This document shows positions 8,341-17,399 of a stretch of 64,000 bases of DNA, piece after piece. The DNA is from Lachnospiraceae bacterium (GTDB lineage Bacteria > Bacillota > Clostridia > Lachnospirales > Lachnospiraceae): NCBI GenBank assembly GCA_910576385.1, contig CAJTIR010000002.1:124001-188000 (forward strand), read 5' to 3'. The notes beneath the pieces are model-generated. The model had not been told where the DNA came from. It saw nothing but the letters and a program-made list of their open reading frames with translations, and did no database searches. The position numbers and the translations under genes are program-made. Numbering within the stretch: position 1 is the stretch's first letter; every line of letters begins with the position of its first letter.

Positions 8341-9235
8341 CTTTTTTTCCTCCTCTACTGCCTGCTTTTGCAAAATAACTACCTTTCAAATGGGGTAATG
8401 CAAGGAACAGAGCTACTATTAGGGCAGAAAATAGTTTTAGGTCATTGGTAGACAGTCCCAGCTGAAGCACAACCGCAATTACAATAAAATAAATAATTGC
8501 TCCCAGCACAGCGGCAAACATCCGAAGTGCAAAATTGTGAAATATCTTTCCAAATGCCACTTCTCCTATGATTACGGATGCAAGTCCTATCACAATCGCA
8601 CCGCGTCCCATATTAACATCGGCACTGCCTTGATATTGGGCATACAGCGCGCCTGAAATCCCTACCAATCCATTAGAAAGTACTAATCCCAATACTTTCT
8701 GTACATTGGTATTAATCCCTTGGGCACGCGCCATATTTTGGTTACAGCCGGTCGCGCGGATTGAGGCTCCCAATTCTGTACCAAAAAACCAGTAAAGAAT
8801 CAATATAATAATAATACAGCAAATTCCAGTGGTAATACATGCTTCTTTTATGTAGCGAAGACTCACCGTCAATGCATACTGATCTACACTGACAGCCTGA
8901 TTAGCTTTTCCTAGAATCCGCATATTTACAGAATACAATCCGAGTTGTGTCAAAATTCCTGACAAAATGGGCGGTATGCCAAACACTGTATGAAATAATC
9001 CTGTTACAAATCCCGCCAACATACCTGCAGCAAATGCAGCGGCAATTGCCACATAGGGATTTGCCCCATTAATGATACACATAACCGCCACTGCGCCACC
9101 AGTAGCAAGACTTCCATCGACGGTAAGATCTGCATAATCAAGAACTTTAAATGTAATATATACTCCTATTGCTAAAATCCCCCAAATCAGCCCCTGTGCC
9201 GCGGAACCAGGGAGTGCATTGATTAGCGCTTCCAT
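8333..9235 (-). CDS. ABC transporter permease (COG4120, branched-chain-type fold)
   Basis: A 300-residue integral membrane protein with about eight hydrophobic segments. It carries the family features DYADLTVDGSLATGGA near residue 33 and GLANVIIGE-like SVIIGEVAFG near residue 222, common to BPD_transp_2 permeases. It overlaps the ATPase gene and follows the binding-protein gene by only four bases. It would form the channel of the importer. An amino-acid or related small molecule is the likely substrate, by family. Confidence 0.92.
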   Translation of the reverse strand: MEALINALPGSAAQGLIWGILAIGVYITFKVLDYADLTVDGSLATGGAVAVMCIINGANPYVAIAAAFAAGMLAGFVTGLFHTVFGIPPILSGILTQLGLYSVNMRILGKANQAVSVDQYALTVSLRYIKEACITTGICCIIIILILYWFFGTELGASIRATGCNQNMARAQGINTNVQKVLGLVLSNGLVGISGALYAQYQGSADVNMGRGAIVIGLASVIIGEVAFGKIFHNFALRMFAAVLGAIIYFIVIAVVLQLGLSTNDLKLFSALIVALFLALPHLKGSYFAKAGSRGGKKDA

Positions 9236-9239
9236 AATT

Positions 9240-10295
9240 CTATCCCTCTTTCTCGATGGCTACCATATCTGAAGGCATATCGATATTTAATGCCTCTGCC
9301 ACCTCTGAATTATATTTTACTGTCATTTCATCTGCATATTGAACAGGCATTTCTGCTGGCTTTTTACCGTTTACCAAAATTTCATATGCCATAATTCCTG
9401 CATTATAACCAATATTGTAATAAGAAATACTAAGAGTTGCCAGCCCGCCGGCAGCACACATATTTTCCTCACCGCATATGACAGGAATATTTGCTGGAAC
9501 TGTCACATTTTTTACTCCCTCCATATTATCCGCCAAGGTATTGTCTGTGGGAATATAAATCGCATCACATCCTGCTACAGCGTTAGAAGTCACCTGTTGT
9601 ACATCATTTGAATCTGCCACAGTATATCTTTCATAGCTGATCCCTTTTTCTTTCAATGCTTTCTCTGCCTGTTCTGCCTGAAATACAGAATTTGCCTCTG
9701 CAGAGCAGAATAAAATTCCCACTTTCTTTGCAGAAGGCACTAAAGTTGTCAAAAGATCAATCTGTTTATCAATTGGAGCCAAATCTGAAGTTCCTGTTAC
9801 ATTCCGCCCTGGCACATCATTGTTTTCCACAACGCCTGCCGCTGCGAAATCTGTTACAGAAGTACCAATAATTGGGATATCCGCCGTTGCAGCCGCACAA
9901 GCCTGCAGCGCTGTTGTCGCATTGGCCATAATCAAATCTGTTTTATCATTCACAAATTTTGTGGCTATTGTGGCACAATTTGCCTGTTCTCCTTGAGCAT
10001 TCTGATAGTCAAATTCGACCTTATCTTTGCCCAGTTTTTCTTCCAAAGCAGCTCGAAATCCTTCTGTTGCTGCATCCAATGCCTGATGCTCTAATTGCTG
10101 GCAAATTCCGATCTTATAAACCCTACTCTCATCACTTTCACTCCCATTTGAGGCAGGCTGACTGTCAGACAGATTTTCTGTGTCGTTCTTGTTATTTGTG
10201 TTCTCTTCACCCTTTCCACCAACTGTTCCACATCCTGCCAACAGTGAAACAACCATTGTCATAGATAAAACCATTGCCATCCATTTTCTTTTCAT
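9240..10295 (-). CDS. ABC transporter substrate-binding lipoprotein (COG2984)
   Basis: The start is set at the ATG at 10295, preceded by GGAGGG; upstream in-frame codons belong to the leader. The 351-residue product has a lipoprotein signal peptide ending in the lipobox LLAGC near residue 22. An Asn/Ser/Asp-rich linker and a periplasmic-binding fold of the ABC_sub_bind family follow (IGICQQLEHQALDAATEGF; PIIGTSVTDFA; VPANIPVICGEENM). This family includes TrpX-type binding proteins. It is the first gene of the three-gene operon and would capture the ligand outside the membrane. No T-box or riboswitch is visible in its leader, so amino-acid specificity stays open. Confidence 0.92.
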   Translation of the reverse strand: MKRKWMAMVLSMTMVVSLLAGCGTVGGKGEENTNNKNDTENLSDSQPASNGSESDESRVYKIGICQQLEHQALDAATEGFRAALEEKLGKDKVEFDYQNAQGEQANCATIATKFVNDKTDLIMANATTALQACAAATADIPIIGTSVTDFAAAGVVENNDVPGRNVTGTSDLAPIDKQIDLLTTLVPSAKKVGILFCSAEANSVFQAEQAEKALKEKGISYERYTVADSNDVQQVTSNAVAGCDAIYIPTDNTLADNMEGVKNVTVPANIPVICGEENMCAAGGLATLSISYYNIGYNAGIMAYEILVNGKKPAEMPVQYADEMTVKYNSEVAEALNIDMPSDMVAIEKEG

Positions 10296-10390
10296 GAACT
10301 TTCCCTCCAAATCTTTTACTTTAGCACGCAAACGCGTTAATACTTTACTACTATAATATAACATTGTAAAAGAAAAAAGGCAAGACTGTT

Positions 10391-10493
10391 ATGGGGCTGT
10401 TGCAAAATGAAGCTTATATACAATATATGGATAAGATTCTTGCGTTCTAAATGCCATATTTTGCATATACCAGCTATTTTGCAACAGCCCCAT
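10391..10493. repeat. 99-103-bp long-stem hairpin with GGGGCTG ends (MITE-like)
   Basis: ATGGGGCTGTTGCAAAAT at 10391-10408 is the perfect 18-bp inverted repeat of 10476-10493, around a 67-base AT-rich interior. It overlaps the recD2 stop codon and separates recD2 from the ABC operon. It can act as a terminator, but a 67-base loop is unusual for one. A second element of nearly equal length (98 bp) and the same GGGGCTG termini lies at 47,028-47,125, so a miniature mobile element is possible. Confidence 0.6.
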
Positions 10494-12703
10494 TATGTCT
10501 CTGCCTTTTCTCCTAGCTGATTTTTTAATCCTGTATAGCGCTTCTGTTCACTGACATTCTGAATCATATTTTGAAAAGTAATATCATTGCCGACCAATGT
10601 CACACATTTCTTAGCTCTAGTGACCGCAGTATACAGAAGGTTACGATTCATCAACATTTTTGGCCCTGTAAGCAGAGGGATTACCACTGCTGGATACTCA
10701 CTTCCCTGAGATTTATGAATCGTGATGGCATAGGCCAACTCAAGTTCATCCAACTGTTTAAAAGAATAATCTACCATCCTTCCCTCTTCAAACTCCACTG
10801 TCACAATTTCCTGATAACTGCTGATACTGCGAATCAATCCCATATCTCCATTAAAAACACCCATACCTTTGTCGATGGCAAGACCATGTCTGCTGCGGAT
10901 TTCCCACTCTAACTGATAGTTGTTTTTAATCTGCATTACCTTATCCCCCTCGCGGAACACCATATCACCATGCTCTTTCTCCACTTTATCCTTGTCTGGA
11001 GGATTTAAATACTGCTGCAAAATATGATTCAGGCGCTCCACGCCCAGCAATCCTTTGCGCATTGGAGTCAACACCTGAATATCAAAAGGCTTGGCATCCA
11101 CATATTTGGGAAGTTTCTGCTGAATAAGCTGAATCACTACACTGATAATCACATTGGCGTCAAACCGTTTTAAGAAAAAGAAATCCATACTTTTATTGTC
11201 CAAGATCACTTCCTGGCCACGATTAATTTTATGGGCATTGACAATGATATCACTCTGTGCCGCCTGACGAAAAATCCGCGTCAGACGGACAACATGGAAT
11301 TGATCAGAATCTATAATATCCCTAAGGATACTTCCAGCGCCCACACTGGGAAGCTGACTGGCATCTCCTACCAAAATCAGCCGCGTTCCTGCTGCTACCG
11401 CCTTAAGCAATGCATGGATCAAGGAAGTATCCACCATTGACACCTCATCGACAATGATTACATCTGTCTCCAGCGGATTTTGTTCATTGCGCTCAAATCC
11501 AGCCGTCCCTTCCACTCCTCCATTCAATTCCAACATTCTGTGAATCGTCCTGGCCTCAAAGCCTGTTGTCTCACTCATCCGTTTGGCAGCTCGGCCCGTA
11601 GGAGCTGCCAAAAAGATATCCATCCCTTCCATCTCAAAATAACGGATAATGGCATTGATTGCAGTAGTTTTTCCCGTGCCAGGTCCTCCCGTAATTACCA
11701 GCAAGCCATTGCAAGCTGCTTCCCGAACCGCCTCACGCTGCAGCTCGTCCAGTTCCAAGCCTGTACCCTTTTCAATAGAATGGATGCGGCTTCTCAACTC
11801 TTTTTCTGGTACTTCATAGGAGATATCTAATTCCTTCAACATAACTGCTGTATTCATCTCCATATAATAATAATTTGCCGCATACATATAGCGAATCCCA
11901 TCCAACTCCTTGATGACCAGTTTTCGGTCTATGGCAAGATCCATATAATGCTTTTCCATATACTCTGGTGATAAACCCAAAAGTTCACTTGCTCTGCTGC
12001 TCAAGAGCTTTTCTGGCAGACAAGTATGACCTTCTACCGACGCTCGAACCAAAGTATATAAGATACCACTGCGAATTCGAAAATCAGAATCCATATGGAT
12101 TCCGACACGGGCGGCGATCTCATCTGCAATACGAAAACCCACACCCTGGATATCATCTGCCAAGCGGTATGGGTTTTCCTTTAAAATGCTGTATAAATCC
12201 TGTTTATAGGTCTGATATATTTTTATCGCAAGTGTCTGGGAAATACCATACTGCTGTAAGAAAATCATTGCCTGACGCTGTTCCCGTTTCCCCTCCACCT
12301 GCTCTGCAATCTCCATCGCCTTGCGCTCACTGATCCCCTTAACTTCGGCCAGCCGTTCTGGTTCATTTTCAATAATTTGAAAGGTATCTTCCTGGAATTT
12401 TCGGACAATTCGGGCGGCTAACGCCGCCCCAATGCCCTTAATAGCGCCGGAACCAAGATATCGCTCAATGGAAAGCACATCCTCCGGCGGTTTTATTTGA
12501 AAGGATTCCATCTTAAATTGTTTGCCATAAGTAGGATGCGTAGAATAATCCCCTTTCAATTCCAGGGATTCTCCTTCACTGACCCCGTGAAATATTCCCA
12601 CGCAGGTTATCTCTTCTTCCCCACAGACAAAATTTAACACGGTGTAACCATTTTCGCTATTCTGAAATACGATATGTTCTACATATCCACTCAGCGTCTC
12701 CAC
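10493..12703 (-). CDS. recD2: RecD2-type 5'-3' DNA helicase
   Basis: A 736-residue superfamily 1B helicase. The N-terminal OB-like region (to about 80) and tandem helix-hairpin-helix segment (about 85-190) distinguish the RecD2 family from RecBCD-associated RecD. The helicase core has Walker A ITGGPGTGKTT near 345, Walker B VIIVDEVSMVD near 425, a GDASQLPSVGAG motif, and the C-terminal UvrD-like YAITIHKSQGSE motif VI region. It unwinds DNA with 5'-3' polarity and functions in DNA repair and replication stress, independent of RecBC. It follows the flgJ-like gene by four bases. Confidence 0.95.
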   Translation of the reverse strand: METLSGYVEHIVFQNSENGYTVLNFVCGEEEITCVGIFHGVSEGESLELKGDYSTHPTYGKQFKMESFQIKPPEDVLSIERYLGSGAIKGIGAALAARIVRKFQEDTFQIIENEPERLAEVKGISERKAMEIAEQVEGKREQRQAMIFLQQYGISQTLAIKIYQTYKQDLYSILKENPYRLADDIQGVGFRIADEIAARVGIHMDSDFRIRSGILYTLVRASVEGHTCLPEKLLSSRASELLGLSPEYMEKHYMDLAIDRKLVIKELDGIRYMYAANYYYMEMNTAVMLKELDISYEVPEKELRSRIHSIEKGTGLELDELQREAVREAACNGLLVITGGPGTGKTTAINAIIRYFEMEGMDIFLAAPTGRAAKRMSETTGFEARTIHRMLELNGGVEGTAGFERNEQNPLETDVIIVDEVSMVDTSLIHALLKAVAAGTRLILVGDASQLPSVGAGSILRDIIDSDQFHVVRLTRIFRQAAQSDIIVNAHKINRGQEVILDNKSMDFFFLKRFDANVIISVVIQLIQQKLPKYVDAKPFDIQVLTPMRKGLLGVERLNHILQQYLNPPDKDKVEKEHGDMVFREGDKVMQIKNNYQLEWEIRSRHGLAIDKGMGVFNGDMGLIRSISSYQEIVTVEFEEGRMVDYSFKQLDELELAYAITIHKSQGSEYPAVVIPLLTGPKMLMNRNLLYTAVTRAKKCVTLVGNDITFQNMIQNVSEQKRYTGLKNQLGEKAET

Positions 12704-12707
12704 AGAT

Positions 12708-13055
12708 CTATTCCAAGCCGTAATTGCGCTTCATCTGCTCATAGAGCATCTGCGCAAGTCCCAGCCCCTCTCCCTGTGCGGACTGCTCTGCATAACTCTG
12801 AATCATCTGCTCCTTGTAGTAATCTTGAAGCTGTCTGGTAGATGAAGAAACACTCTCAGACTCTGGAATCATCTTCTGCATAGCTTTAAACATCTGTTCT
12901 GTAAAATACGCCTCAAATTCCTTGCAGACTCCCATCAATTCCTCTTCTGTCGCTTTGGATAAATCAGAATTTAACGTCTCCTTCAGCTTATTGGCTGTAT
13001 TTGAGGTCTTGCCAGTATCATATAAATTGCCCAATCCTTCTACGCTAAGACTCAT
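12708..13055 (-). CDS. FlgJ N-terminal-type rod-binding protein
   Basis: A 115-residue protein matching the rod-binding domain of FlgJ, without the muramidase domain that proteobacterial FlgJ carries. Seen features are the helix with CKEFEAYFTEQMFKAMQKMIP (about residues 44-64) and the C-terminal GEGLGLAQMLYEQMKRNYG. It likely helps assemble the flagellar rod at the membrane/wall interface. It lies 23 bases after flgG in a rod gene cluster. Confidence 0.9.
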   Translation of the reverse strand: MSLSVEGLGNLYDTGKTSNTANKLKETLNSDLSKATEEELMGVCKEFEAYFTEQMFKAMQKMIPESESVSSSTRQLQDYYKEQMIQSYAEQSAQGEGLGLAQMLYEQMKRNYGLE

Positions 13056-13078
13056 AATGCTTCCCTCTTTCTATTCCA

Positions 13079-13897
13079 TTATCGTTTTAACTGATTTGCC
13101 TGACCAAGCATATCATCTGACGCCTGAATTGCTTTGGAATTCATTTCATATGCTCTCTGTGCCACAATCAGATTTACCATCTCATCTGCCACCTGTACAT
13201 TGGATCCCTCCAGATAACCCTGACGAACAGTACTCAACACCAGATTTGGCGTAGTTGCCTCATTCATCGCCTCACCAGAAGCATCTGTGACACCCAAAAG
13301 ACTGTTGGACAACTTATCCAGTCCGGCCGGATTGTTAAACTGGAACAAACCAATCGACTGATTTAAAGCCACATAATTGTTCTGTCCGTCTAGATACCCC
13401 AGCGCTCCCTCTGAGGAAACCATCATCTTGCTTGCCTGGATACCACCTGGGAATACAATCGGATTACCGTTAGTATCTAATACGGGGAAACCATCTGCCG
13501 TCACCAGGGTAAGATTTCCATCCTCCCCTACACTGAGCTTAAAATCACCATTTCTCGTATAATATGTATTTCCATCAGCCCCTCTAACTGCAAAGAAGCC
13601 ATCTCCATCTATTGCCATTGCGGTATAACTCTCACTGTCGAGATGTGGACCTTGCGTAAAATTCGAAGTAATCGCTGCCACTCTGGTTCCCAAACCGACC
13701 TGTGCGGATATAGGCTTTTCCTCACCATTTGCTGTGGTAGTCCTAGTCTGCAATGTTTGATACAACAGAGACTTAAATTCTGTCTTCTCGTTCTTGTAGC
13801 CAGTAGTATTTACATTTGCCAGATTGTTGGCAATGGTATCTACCGCTGTCTGCTGGGAAATCATGCCGGACGCTGCCGACCACAAAGATCTCATCAT
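13079..13897 (-). CDS. flgG: Flagellar basal-body rod protein FlgG (FlhP-like)
   Basis: A 272-residue distal rod protein. The N-terminal Flg_bb_rod motif ANNLANVNTTGYK and the central DGDGFFAV and YTRNGDF signatures are present, and the C-terminal heptad helix AQRAYEMNSKAIQASDDML ends the protein. N- and C-terminal helices polymerise in the rod. Gene order mbl-flgF-flgG matches mbl-flhO-flhP of B. subtilis. Confidence 0.93.
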   Translation of the reverse strand: MMRSLWSAASGMISQQTAVDTIANNLANVNTTGYKNEKTEFKSLLYQTLQTRTTTANGEEKPISAQVGLGTRVAAITSNFTQGPHLDSESYTAMAIDGDGFFAVRGADGNTYYTRNGDFKLSVGEDGNLTLVTADGFPVLDTNGNPIVFPGGIQASKMMVSSEGALGYLDGQNNYVALNQSIGLFQFNNPAGLDKLSNSLLGVTDASGEAMNEATTPNLVLSTVRQGYLEGSNVQVADEMVNLIVAQRAYEMNSKAIQASDDMLGQANQLKR

Positions 13898-13914
13898 AAT
13901 GAAAAAACTCCTTT

Positions 13915-14715
13915 CTATGCCTTACCTATGCTATTAACGGCTTTTTCTAATGTGCTGTCTATGGTCTGGATAATTTTCTGATTACTCTCATAAGCGCGGG
14001 TGATATTGATCATCTCCACCATCTCAGAAACCACATTGACATTGGACATCTCCAAAGTTCCCTGGTTCACCTGCGCCTCAGAAGCCTGCACCTGCCCGCC
14101 ATCTACAAGATCATACATATTCTCGCCGTATTTTGCCAAAAAGTTATAATCGGCAAAATCCACCACTCCAATTTGTGCCACCAACATATCATTCTGGTAA
14201 ATATCCCCATTTTTATCCACCACAAGCGGTAGATTGGGATCTACTTGTATGTAGCCAGCCTGCCCTGGGTTGCCTCCCATTGCCGCTGCCTGGTTGAGCA
14301 CAAAATCTCCATCCTTGGTCATTAGATATCCTTCCCTGTTCACGGTAAAAGCACCATCCCTGGTATACTTTACAGAAGCCTCTCCCGCTTTGTTTGTATA
14401 GGAAATGGCAAAAAAGCCATCTCCGTCAATTGCCATATCATAAACATTATCGGTGACACGGAATGCTCCCTGTCCATAATCCGTATAACATTCTCCAATC
14501 TTAACCCCCAGAGTGACGTCACCCAAGGTCTTGGGCAAACTATACGCTGAGGTATCTTTGATCTTGATAGCCAATTGCTCATCAAAGGACTGGGAGGTAG
14601 AACCCTCCTTCTTAAATCCGTTGGTGGCAGAATTGGCAAGGTTGTTGGTGAGTACGTCCATGCGGTTTTGCTGGTTAAGCATCCCCGTATAAGCCGTATA
14701 TAATCCTTTTACCAT
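13915..14715 (-). CDS. flgF: Flagellar hook-basal body protein FlgF/FlhO-like
   Basis: A 266-residue rod-type protein paralogous to the next gene. It starts MVKGLYTAYTGM with the rod motif TNNLANSATNGFK near residue 25, a central AIDGDGFFAIS, and a C-terminal ITRAYESNQKIIQTIDSTL helix. It is placed between mbl and flgG, 17 bases from flgG, so FlgF/FlhO is the best name. It forms part of the proximal rod. FlgG-like paralogues are hard to tell apart by sequence alone. Confidence 0.88.
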   Translation of the reverse strand: MVKGLYTAYTGMLNQQNRMDVLTNNLANSATNGFKKEGSTSQSFDEQLAIKIKDTSAYSLPKTLGDVTLGVKIGECYTDYGQGAFRVTDNVYDMAIDGDGFFAISYTNKAGEASVKYTRDGAFTVNREGYLMTKDGDFVLNQAAAMGGNPGQAGYIQVDPNLPLVVDKNGDIYQNDMLVAQIGVVDFADYNFLAKYGENMYDLVDGGQVQASEAQVNQGTLEMSNVNVVSEMVEMINITRAYESNQKIIQTIDSTLEKAVNSIGKA

Positions 14716-14825
14716 ATTTTCTGCTCCTTTATGTGCCAGTTAATCTGTTCCCCATCTCTTTTGCTGGATTTGTAATGTAGACTCTGCCTGATATCTTTTA
14801 AAATACGCTCTTGCCTGCCGTGTTG

Positions 14826-15824
14826 TTACTCCTCCATTTTGGCAGCTCCCGACAAAAATTCCACATACTTTCCTGTGCCAATAGCCACACAAGTCATCGG
14901 CTCCTCCGCGGTCATCGTATTGATTCCAGTTCTGTCCTCAATCAACTCTTCCAGACCGCGAAGCAATGCCCCGCCTCCTGTAAGAATAATCCCACGATCT
15001 GCGACATCCGCAGCCAGCTCAGGCGGTGTTTTCTCCAATACATTATGGACAGCATCGACAATCTGGATCGTTGCCTCCCGTAATGCCTCCTCTGTCTCCT
15101 CTGAGGAAACAGACACGGTCTTTGGAAGTCCTGTCACCAAATTACGTCCACGCACATCCATAGTGTCATTCTGTGCCAATGGAAAACAAGTCCCAATTTT
15201 AATTTTAATATCCTCTGCGGTCCGCTCTCCAATCAAAAGATTATGTTTCTTTCTCATATATCGGACAATCGCCTCGTCAAAATCATCCCCAGCAATCTTA
15301 ATGGAAGTACTTACCACTGTGCCCCCCAGAGAAATTACCGCAATATCTGCTGTTCCTCCGCCAATATCGACAATCATATTGCCGCAAGGCTTGCCGATGT
15401 CGACACCTGCGCCAATGGCTGCTGCAATCGGCTCCTCAATAATAGAAACCTCCCTGGCGCCAGCCTGATAGGTGGCGTCTTCCACTGCTTTTTTCTCCAC
15501 TTCAGTGACACCGCTTGGAACACAGACGCTAATCCGTGGTTTGCGGAAGCTCTTTTTGCCAAGAGCTTTCTGGATAAAGTACTTTAACATTTTTTCGGTC
15601 ACTGTGTAGTCAGAAATAACCCCTTGACGCAAAGGTCTTACCGCAACAATATTTCCCGGAGTCCTTCCAAGCATCAAACGCGCCTCTTCTCCGATGGCTT
15701 TTATCTTATTTGTATCTCTGTCAAACGCAACCACAGACGGCTCCTTTAACACGACGCCTTTTCCTTTTATATATACAAGGATACTTGCTGTACCTAAATC
15801 AATTCCAATATCTGTAGACATCAC
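14826..15824 (-). CDS. mbl: MreB/Mbl-type rod shape-determining actin homologue
   Basis: A 332-residue bacterial actin of the MreB family with the phosphate-1 motif IGIDLGTASILVY, phosphate-2 IVDIGGGTADIAVISLGG and adenosine motif GIILTGGGALLRGL. It guides lateral wall synthesis under the membrane. Context with flgF-flgG mirrors the B. subtilis mbl-flhO-flhP locus, so Mbl is the preferred name over MreB. In B. subtilis spoIIID lies directly upstream of mbl; here it does not, and spoIIID is 30-35 kb away and interrupted. Confidence 0.9.
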   Translation of the reverse strand: MMSTDIGIDLGTASILVYIKGKGVVLKEPSVVAFDRDTNKIKAIGEEARLMLGRTPGNIVAVRPLRQGVISDYTVTEKMLKYFIQKALGKKSFRKPRISVCVPSGVTEVEKKAVEDATYQAGAREVSIIEEPIAAAIGAGVDIGKPCGNMIVDIGGGTADIAVISLGGTVVSTSIKIAGDDFDEAIVRYMRKKHNLLIGERTAEDIKIKIGTCFPLAQNDTMDVRGRNLVTGLPKTVSVSSEETEEALREATIQIVDAVHNVLEKTPPELAADVADRGIILTGGGALLRGLEELIEDRTGINTMTAEEPMTCVAIGTGKYVEFLSGAAKMEE

Positions 15825-15895
15825 ATTTGTCCCCTTTCGTTTCTCTATCTAAACATCGTTAAACATAATAACTCTATTTTTCCATATACATCTAC

Positions 15896-15923
15896 ATTAT
15901 ATACAATCATAGAGAATTTTCAA
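15896..15923 (-). promoter_or_regulatory. Sigma-A-type promoter of mbl operon
   Basis: On the minus strand TTGAAA (15923-15918) is separated by 16 bases from TATAAT (15901-15896). It is about 70 bases upstream of the mbl start and is the only strong match in the AT-rich 15,825-16,045 gap. Confidence 0.65.
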
Positions 15924-16045
15924 AGTGTTTTTTTCAAATATGTAAAAAAAACCCTATTATTAACCTTTTCCAAAGAACTCCTTATAAAAATTTATATTTT
16001 TTTTATAATTTGATAAGATTTTTTGCAGGAAACTTATTTCTATCT

Positions 16046-16869
16046 TTAAAGTCTGCCCACCAGTACTATAAAGTTTCTTTTGCGTTTATGCCTTTCTTTT
16101 AATTCACAAAACCTTTCTTCCCATTCAGCCTGTCTTTTATTCTTCTTCATAAGAGCTTTTATTTTCTTTAAAAAATCTACCGCCATCTCATAATTCTTAT
16201 TATTTGATGTACAGAGAAGATTGTCAACATCCCGCCAATAAATCGTCAATATTTCATTTGGATATTTCTCTGCTAACCGCTTGCTGAAATAAATCTGGCA
16301 ACCTCCAGATAGTCTGAAGCATATTGCAGATTATTGAGCTTTGTCTCTAAAAACTGATCTTCATCTCCAATACTTTGATAGAGCCTGGCAGCATAATTTT
16401 TGTAATAGCTGCTGTTCCCCTTTGTTAATACATCAGCCAAATATCTTGTCTCTTCCTCATTTTGACAAAATGCTTCTGACACCTCTATTAAGATATCATC
16501 AAATCCGCTGTTCCCAATATTTAATTCTTCTAACATTCCATCCAGAATCTCCCGCCGCTGTTCCCAGGATATGTCATATGTTGTAACAATTTTCTCCATT
16601 TTCCACAGATTATCGCAGGCCTGCTCATCTTCTGAATCAGGACCTCCGCCATACTGATTAAATTCACTGATGATCGTGCCAGCCCGTTTCCAAAACTTGT
16701 CTAACTCAATCTCTATCGCCTTTTTCTGATATTTCTTATTGTTTCTTTTACACCAGTCAATAATCACTTCTTCTGCCTTATAATTTCCCTTTGAAATTTT
16801 TGATATAATCTCAATGAGATCTTTTCTGTCTGCACTTTCCAACATTTTATCCACTGTCTTCTTATCCAT
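16046..16869 (-). pseudogene. Frameshifted helical protein of unknown function
   Basis: Two minus-strand frames, 16273-16869 (198 residues) and a second ending at 16046, are parts of one gene. The first frame ends ARFISASG-stop. The other frame at the same place reads SKRLAEKYPNEILTIY and runs without a break into a Lys/Arg-rich C-terminus (ELKERHKRKRNF). The shift lies in about 16,279-16,296. The C-terminal repeats with Y-x-A-L-x-L-R-H-R-F spacing resemble the helical tail of SWIM zinc-finger family proteins, but no SWIM motif is seen in this part. Function is unknown. It could be a true pseudogene or a sequencing error. Confidence 0.75.
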
Positions 16870-17125
16870 AATACTCCTTTTCCAAAATCATATTTTCACA
16901 AAACTCATTGTAACACTTAAATTGTTAATGAAAATTTATCTGTATGATATGGGGACTTTGTTTATCTGGTCTAACAGCCTCATTCTACTGTAAACAAAAC
17001 CATTATACAATATCTTTCCATTGTCATCTATCCATCAAACTATCCTTTACATGAAAGTTTATATTTTTTTTATACTTTTTGGAAATTCTTTTCTATTTTT
17101 TCACATATCGGTCACAATCTTTGGT

Positions 17126-17262
17126 TATACTAGTACCTGTACTAGCTGACAAGCTAATATAATTTTTCATAACTCATGCTTCCTGGGTTCTTCGGAATCC
17201 AGGAGGTACTCCCCGAATACTATGGAGCCGCCGCATAAAACTGATATGCGCGGCTCCTTTTT
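17126..17262 (+). ncRNA. Candidate structured small RNA with its own promoter and terminator
   Basis: In the 530-base gap between the frameshifted gene and uvrA, the plus strand carries a -10-like TATACT (17126-17131). It overlaps a perfect 7-bp inverted repeat, CTAGTAC/GTACTAG (17130-17145). A 10-bp hairpin closed by a UUCG tetraloop follows (17181-17204), then a strong intrinsic terminator (17224-17262). No open reading frame or ribosome-binding site is present, and the next gene (uvrA) is convergent. The rest of the gap shows nothing recognisable. No match to SRP RNA, 6S RNA or a known riboswitch was recognised. Confidence 0.5.
17224..17262 (+). terminator. Rho-independent terminator of the candidate small RNA
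   Basis: GGAGCCG with one bulged C, then CGCAT, pairs with ATGCGCGGCTCC at 17246-17257, followed by TTTTT. The T run exists only on the plus strand, which shows the transcript direction. Confidence 0.85.
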
Positions 17263-17399
17263 GTATATGTCCTAAGAACTTTTTCAAAGATTAAATAGCT
17301 ATGCATACTCCTGTAATCCCTAAATGACGGCATTTTATGATATAAAAATATGGAATCTGTCTATTTTCCTAGACAAATCCCATATCTTTACACTTGTTC

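Noticed and set aside
16046-16249. A separate 67-residue gene
   Set aside because: Its sequence continues the preceding protein in another frame, so it is the tail of a frameshifted gene.
17126-17262. SRP RNA, 6S RNA or a riboswitch
   Set aside because: The SRP GGAAG apical motif, the long 6S bulged duplex and any known aptamer core are absent, and no gene follows in the same direction.
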